A DNA stretch of 64,000 bases from the NCBI RefSeq assembly GCF_027595985.1, contig NC_073304.1, positions 144,685,147-144,749,146 on the forward strand. Reading direction: 5' to 3'. Below the pieces are notes generated by a model. It was not told where the DNA came from. It was given only the letters and a program-made list of their open reading frames with translations, and ran no database searches. Positions within the stretch are counted from its first letter, which is position 1. Every line of letters begins with the position of its first letter. The position numbers and the translations under genes are program-made. Below are positions 58,516-64,000 of this stretch, one piece after another. The stretch comes from Sorex araneus. Its lineage: Eukaryota > Chordata > Mammalia > Eulipotyphla > Soricidae.

Positions 58516-59970
58516 TCAAAAGATGTTTTGCATGTTAAAGATATTCAAAGGAAAGTTAAAAAGCCAGTCTACTGAAAAGGGGAAATATTAGCACACAATA
58601 CATCAGATAAAACAGTAATGTCAAGGACACATAAAGCCCTCACGAAGTTAAACAATTAAAGACACTCATAACACATTAAAAATAGGAAGAAGAGATGAGC
58701 AGACATATCCATAAAGAGAATGAGTATCCAATACGTATACAAAAAATAATTCATCATCACTTATTATTAGGAAAATCTAAATTTAAATAATAATGAAGTA
58801 ATAGAGCTGGAGATATAGTACTGAGGGTGGGTGCTTTGTAAACAACCAACCAACGTTTAATCCCTGGCATCGAATGATTCCCTGAGCTCCCCAGGAGTGA
58901 GTCCTTGGGCAAATACCCAAAAGGGATAACTGACAACCACCAGGTGTTTCCTCAAACAGACAAAAACCCCAAAATATAAAATAATAATGAGGTACTACCT
59001 CACACCAGTGAGAAAAGTGTATATCAAAAACAATATAAATACCAGTGTTGTTTGAGAATGTGGTAAAAAGTGAATTTTCATTCACTGCTGGCGAGAATAT
59101 TTTATGATCAGGCTCCCATGGAAAGCAGTATGGAAATTTCTACAAGAACTACAAATAGAATTTTCTTCAGACCCACTTCTGAAATCTTCACCAAAACATT
59201 AATTCAATAAGACTTATGCACACCCATATTCATTGTAGCATTTAGTAAAATAGCCTGGATATAGGAACAACTCAAATGTTGAACAACAAACTAATGGATA
59301 AAGAAATTGTGTGAAATATGATAATTTGGAATATTATACATCCATAAGAAAAGATAAAATTATACGGAATTATATGGAACAAATGGGTGTCACATTAAGC
59401 AAAGAAATTCAGAAGAGGGATGGCTATCATATGTTCTTACTTCGGCTTATGTGTGGAAAGACAAGGTAATGGAAGACATCAATGAAGGCAAGTGCTTGAC
59501 CTTGGATTATAGACATGAAAATTTCAAGGAAGGGATGTTGGGGAGGGGAAGATAATGATAAGTTTAAAAATTCAAGTATACAATTATGTGTAGTCCAATG
59601 TTCATCTGTGTATGAACAGATAAAATATATATTTGAAAATGGAATATTATTCAACCTTTTCAAAAAAAAGGAAGAAAATTCTAACACATGGTACAGTGTG
59701 AAAAACTGGCACAATATTATGCTGAGTGAAATAAGAACGTCACAAAAAACAAACAGTACTTTTATGGGGTGTCCAGTGTGCCTTAACTCATAGTTAGAGA
59801 AAGTAGGATGGTGGTTTCCAGAAGCTAGAAGACTGGAAGGGGTGTACAATAGTGTGCAGAGCTGCAGTTTGGAGGATTAAAGGTGCTGGAGCTTAGTAGC
59901 ATAGTGATGTAAATATACTTAGCACTTTGAATTAAGGACTTAAAGGTGGTTTAGAAGATAATTTATGCTT
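58516..59970 (+). mobile_element. Ancient L1 C-terminal and 3'UTR pieces
   Basis: 58516-59480 is an ORF2 C-terminus with 3' end. 59600-59970 resembles the ancient placental L1M type (gtaggatggtggtttccaga, taaatatacttagcac). A SINE splits it at 58801. Confidence 0.65.
58801..58978 (+). mobile_element. Type B SINE, diverged, with TSD
   Basis: agagctggagatatagtact head, gtttaatccctggcatcg, ccccaggagtgagtccttgg. TSD aaataataatga(a/g)gta at 58785-58800 and 58979-58994. Confidence 0.8.
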
Positions 59971-59982
59971 TATATATTTTGC

Positions 59983-60234
59983 TGTACCCTAGGAGAGATA
60001 GCACAGCGGGTAGGGCGTTTATCTTGCATGTGGCCGACCCGGGTTCGATTCCTACATCCCTCTCAGAGAGCCCAGCAAGCTACCGAGAGTATCTCGCCCA
60101 CACAGCAGAGCCTGGCAAGCGACCCATGGCATATTCAATATGCCAAAAAACAGTAACAATAAGTCTCACAATGGAGATGTTACTGGTGCCCGCTCGAGCA
60201 AATCAATGAGCAACGGGATGACAGTGACAGTGAC
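59983..60234 (+). mobile_element. Type A SINE, full length with TSD
   Basis: gatagcacagcgggtagggc, cgacccgggttcgattccta, hairpin body, gctcgagcaaatcaatgagc and (tgacag)n end. TSD atattttgc at 59974-59982 and 60235-60243. Confidence 0.9.
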
Positions 60235-60247
60235 ATATTTTGCCATA

Positions 60248-60381
60248 ATTTGTGCCTTGCATGTGACTGACCCAGGTCTTTTTCTCCAGGACTCCATATG
60301 GTCCCCTGAGCCCACTAGGAGTAATTCTGAGTAGAGAGCCAGAAGTAACTCCTCAGCTTGTGAGGTGAGGCCCCCAAACAA
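60248..60381 (+). mobile_element. Type B SINE, 5'-truncated
   Basis: gccttgcatgtgactgaccc, ccatatggtcccctgagccc, ccagaagtaactcctcagct; lacks the A box. Confidence 0.78.
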
Positions 60382-60423
<42 letters not shown>

Positions 60424-60436
60424 TATTATTATTATT
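60382..60436. repeat. (AAT)n/(ATT)n at SINE tail
   Basis: About 14 AAT units turning directly into about 4 ATT units, a self-complementary tract that replaced the SINE A-tail. Confidence 0.95.
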
Positions 60437-60439
60437 AGT

Positions 60440-63400
60440 GTCAGCAGAAAGTTGAGTAACCTTCCCAATATGCTATTGAGAGTATTTTTAAGGTCGTGAG
60501 ATAGAGCTGAGTTGAAAGCAAGAGTTCAAGAGAAAGTCCAATCCCACCTGCATAGGTTCTCAGGAGAACCAAGCTCCTGTAGCCCATGGTGCTCGTTTGC
60601 ATGCTAACACTCCACCTGGGACCTCTTTCCCCCCCTATCACCCTTCACTTTGTCCTCAATATTTCTTGGTTCATGTCCCAAATGAACCTTGATTTCTCTT
60701 CTCAGGATACTCAAGCAAATTCAGACACCTTTTAGTGATAATTTCTACAGCTGCTTGCAAATTTCTGCTCTTTAAAGCAAAGAAACCAAAAATGATGACT
60801 GCATACTGATGAAAGGAGAACATCTTAACTTTCTAACTCTCCAGTTTCTTTCATTCAAACACTCAGCCAGAGACCTGGGGTCTCCTCACTTGAACTGGTT
60901 TACTCAGCCCAAGTATAGACACTGACATCTGTTCCAACCCAGTTTGCATGACAGTTTCAGGTCTATGTACACTTCATACTTAACTCCCTGTAATTTCCAG
61001 AGGGAAATCAACGTCTTTCTGTATGTTTATTTGTTTGTTTTTGAAGTCAGGTGGGCTGTCTGTGTTTATCAACTTGGTCTGGCTTGCATATATATTGCAG
61101 ATAAGAACAAATCAGTATACTCTCATAGTGCTTTCTTTTCAGGTGCTTTCTTGTGTCTTAATATATCCAAGGTTGGGATGAAAGCAAAGATAGACAAAGG
61201 AGGAGACAAAGGTGGGAAATATGCTATTTAAATTTTCAGCAGATATATTTACCTTTGAAACATAACAATCCCTGCCACTTATTGCATATAATTGAAATGG
61301 AAAAGAACAGTAGGAGTCAGATTGTAAATTCCCATATTGTCTGAATTTTAGCTGGTCTCCAGATGGGACCTCTTGTTCCACCAGAGCACGTCTGTTGCTC
61401 CTTTATTCCACAGTGGGAAATGATGGTAGAGTGTCAAATTATCCAGATTTTTCTTCAGTGCACATATATTCATTATTCACCTCAATACCAAGCTACTAAG
61501 CTAACTAGAGAAATCAAAAATAATTAGTGCACTATATTTTTACCCAAGATAAATACAGTCTACAGAGAGGGAGAAAATATATGCTAAAATTGTATTAAAT
61601 CAGGATGGGATGCATTAAAATATAACAAAATTAAAATAAACAGGTATGTTGTATCAAGATGGCAGAGCTGAAAGTCTTAATTCTGCTAAAGAAATTAGGA
61701 CAGACAGTTTGCCCTGGCAAAGCAGAACCTGGCTGAAAATATGGGCAAAGGATGCTGTTGCCAAGGCCAGGAGCTCATGCCCTGGAGGAGACCTGGTCAG
61801 CAAAGTATTCTACTCCCCCTCAATTCCTGGAAGAGAAGGGGGGACGGTCATTAACATAGAATTCCATTTCTCTCCTTTTCTCAGACATAGTCTTTGTGTC
61901 AATGTGGCTGTTTTTCACAAGTCTTCCTGTAAGAATTTTGGGATCATAATTCTGGTCCATAACCAAAGGCAAAAATCAGCCCACTTCTCACTGGGAGCTG
62001 GATTTGGGTGGAAACTGGTAATAAGGTCAGGTACAACTAACTCCAAGACACTGGAGAAGAACCAAGGAGTCTGTAAGGAGTCACACAGAATGGACCCTGC
62101 TTGTGCAGTGAAAGACATTCATATTTGCACACCAGGTGGAAATATTCACAACTGTAAGATCATCTTTGCATGATTAAGAAAAAAGTTTTCCTCTCTGCTT
62201 CTGTACCTGGTTTCCAACTCAGTAACAAATTATCTGGGGTGGGGGGGCTTAAATTAAGAGAAAATTTAGAATATGGGTAAAACATGCAGTCAATAATCAT
62301 CTAATATGTAAGAGTAAAAAGTATCAAGTAAATTTGAAGACCTCATTAAAAAAAACTCCCAGGGAAGTATGGCCTTTCAATACTAACCCACCTGAAATAT
62401 CTCAGTATTGTTTAAGAGCAGAGGTAGGGAAAAAATCTTGAGGATTTGAAGACCCGCATGAGTTATAAAATGTAACTGCTCTTATCCTCTTCTCTAGAAT
62501 AGAGCGATGTCATGAGTAGAAGCAATTTGCCTCTACTTGTGATAAGACTTGCAGTTATAGGACTTGAATCTGTGTGAGGCGTAATTTATATGATTTATGC
62601 ATTTTTGAAAGTCAGGGTGCTCTCAGTCTCCTCTGTACGCACTGAATTTAGTTGAGATGAGCTTACAGTAAGGCTGGACCATTAGCAAAAAGCTAAACTA
62701 GAATCCTTACGGAACAAATGAGGAAATAATTTCTGATAAAAATATGTACTATTATGAAAAAAATAGTATAAGGATTTTTACCAGAGCATAAAAAAATAAG
62801 GCACTTCAGTCTCCTGAGTGTTAAACTTAAGGAACAAAACTAGACAAACACCTAAATTTTGAGCTACTGAGGAAAACAAGAGTGAAGAGTAAATTCTAAA
62901 GTTTTCTACAAAGAAACCCAGTTTTCTCACGAAGAAAAGAGAAACACTGAAAACAAAAAATAGGATGGTCTAATCTAAGTTCTAGAATTCTAATCTCCCT
63001 GATAGTATCGTTCAAGGATTGGGCAGTAAGTTAGTGAGTAGCACTGGGGAGGGAGGGCAGATGATAAGAGAATTTTTTTAACGTGTTTGAAAGCAACCTA
63101 GAGCTAACATTTTACAACTCTTAGAGAAATAAAATGGAAATAATGTGGAATAGGCTATCTGAAACAGAAAAAATAAGCAAACTAAGTATAATAATTCAGT
63201 TTACTTAAAACTGAACATCTAAGATATAGCCATTTCAATATGTAATCAATTTTAAAAGGTCTTAAAGAGAAATTTTACATTCTTGTTCTCTGAGTTTTTG
63301 TAATGTAGAAAATAATTTCCTCTTACAATCCCTCTCATTTCAGTTGAAGTCTTTAAAAAATACACAGCAGTTATATGTGGTCAGAGATACTATTCTGGTC

Positions 63401-64000
63401 AGCAGTTTCAGATGATGTAATAGTTCTACTAGGTCAATAAGGTCAAATGGTCATCTCAGTTCTACGTGATAGTAGGCATGAGAAGAAAAGGGGAGGAAAA
63501 TAAAGTCCAAATAAAACTTAAACAGCAAAGTCTTATTTGGGAGGGAAAATTAATTATAGACATTGATAAAACAAAATTTCAATACTTTTTAAGTACTTAA
63601 GCACAGAATGAGTGATAAAAAAATACTTAGTAAATAATAGAAATGCAATAATTTTTAAAATTGCAAAAATTAACAAAATGTTGATAAATCCATGAAAACC
63701 TATATTCCCATAGTAAGCACTGTAAAAAAGAAATTTAAAAGTGAGGTGGCAAGAATTTATCAAAATAAATCAGTTAATCATACCTAATAAGAATTGATGA
63801 AATCGGTCAATTAAAAGCCATAAATTCTCAGATTAGATTTTAAAAGGAAAACATATGACTATCTTCTTTTTAATAGAAATAATTATAATTGAAAGAATAT
63901 GGAAAAATATATAAACAGAAAAAAATTAATTCTGATTCCTAAATTTTTACTATTTAACTTTATTAAACTTTATCTCTCTTGCTAACACTTGAATTCTTTC
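60440..64000. other. AT-rich sequence, no recognised element
   Basis: No SINE, L1 or RNA gene seen. The longest frame (61646-62173, +, 175 codons) has no recognisable domain, no signal peptide and ordinary composition. The last 1.8 kb is very AT-rich. Confidence 0.5.

Noticed and set aside
61646-62173. 175-codon frame as a possible host gene
   Set aside because: No recognisable domain, no homologous motif and no supporting splice or promoter signals; chance is likely at this length.

Overview
This window looks like intergenic or deep-intronic nuclear DNA of a placental mammal, most likely a shrew (Sorex or a close relative). The assignment rests on many copies of the shrew-type tRNA-derived SINE (head: gctggagcgatagcacagcg...ttcgaatccc; tail: ccaggagtaacccctgtgc...poly-A) and on dense, layered L1 insertions. 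I recognise no intact host gene. Nearly everything explainable is retrotransposon-derived: L1 of several ages, two SINE types, an RTE-clade LINE, LTRs, and two cellular-RNA retrocopies (5S rRNA and EIF1).

Layout. 0-9.8 kb: a 5S rRNA retropseudogene with a 17-bp target-site duplication (TSD), scattered SINEs, an old L1 3' end, and a 5'-truncated RTE-clade LINE (5946-7319) bracketed by a 124-bp direct duplication. 9.8-16 kb: a nearly full-length minus-strand L1 with a 16-bp TSD, split by a solo LTR. 16-20.5 kb: a 5'-inverted L1 that appears to carry a 3'-transduced piece of another RTE copy. 20.5-31.5 kb: nested old and young L1 pieces, SINEs, a GC-rich unidentified segment (25.7-26.2 kb) and an LTR with a clean 6-bp TSD (29.3-29.95 kb). 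31.5-46.4 kb: one old L1 cut up by an EIF1 retrocopy, a 5.1-kb younger L1, a minus-strand L1 and a SINE, followed by further layered L1s. 46.4-52.0 kb: a second full-length L1 with a 19-bp TSD and tandem 5'UTR repeats. 52-60.4 kb: old L1, a SINE cluster, another LTR and an inverted SINE. 60.4-64 kb: AT-rich sequence with nothing I recognise.

How the parts work together. The most informative signal is a LINE/SINE partnership. One SINE type ('type A', tail repeating tgacag) ends in about 50 nt that match the 3' end of the RTE LINE, including codons for the last residues of its reverse-transcriptase ORF (W-R-P-L-E-Q-I). The other ('type B') has the same tRNA-like head but a poly-A tail, as expected for L1-driven SINEs. 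A single promoter head therefore seems coupled to two different LINE machineries. Type A/B are labels for this window, not database names. All family assignments come from reading the sequence; no database search was run.
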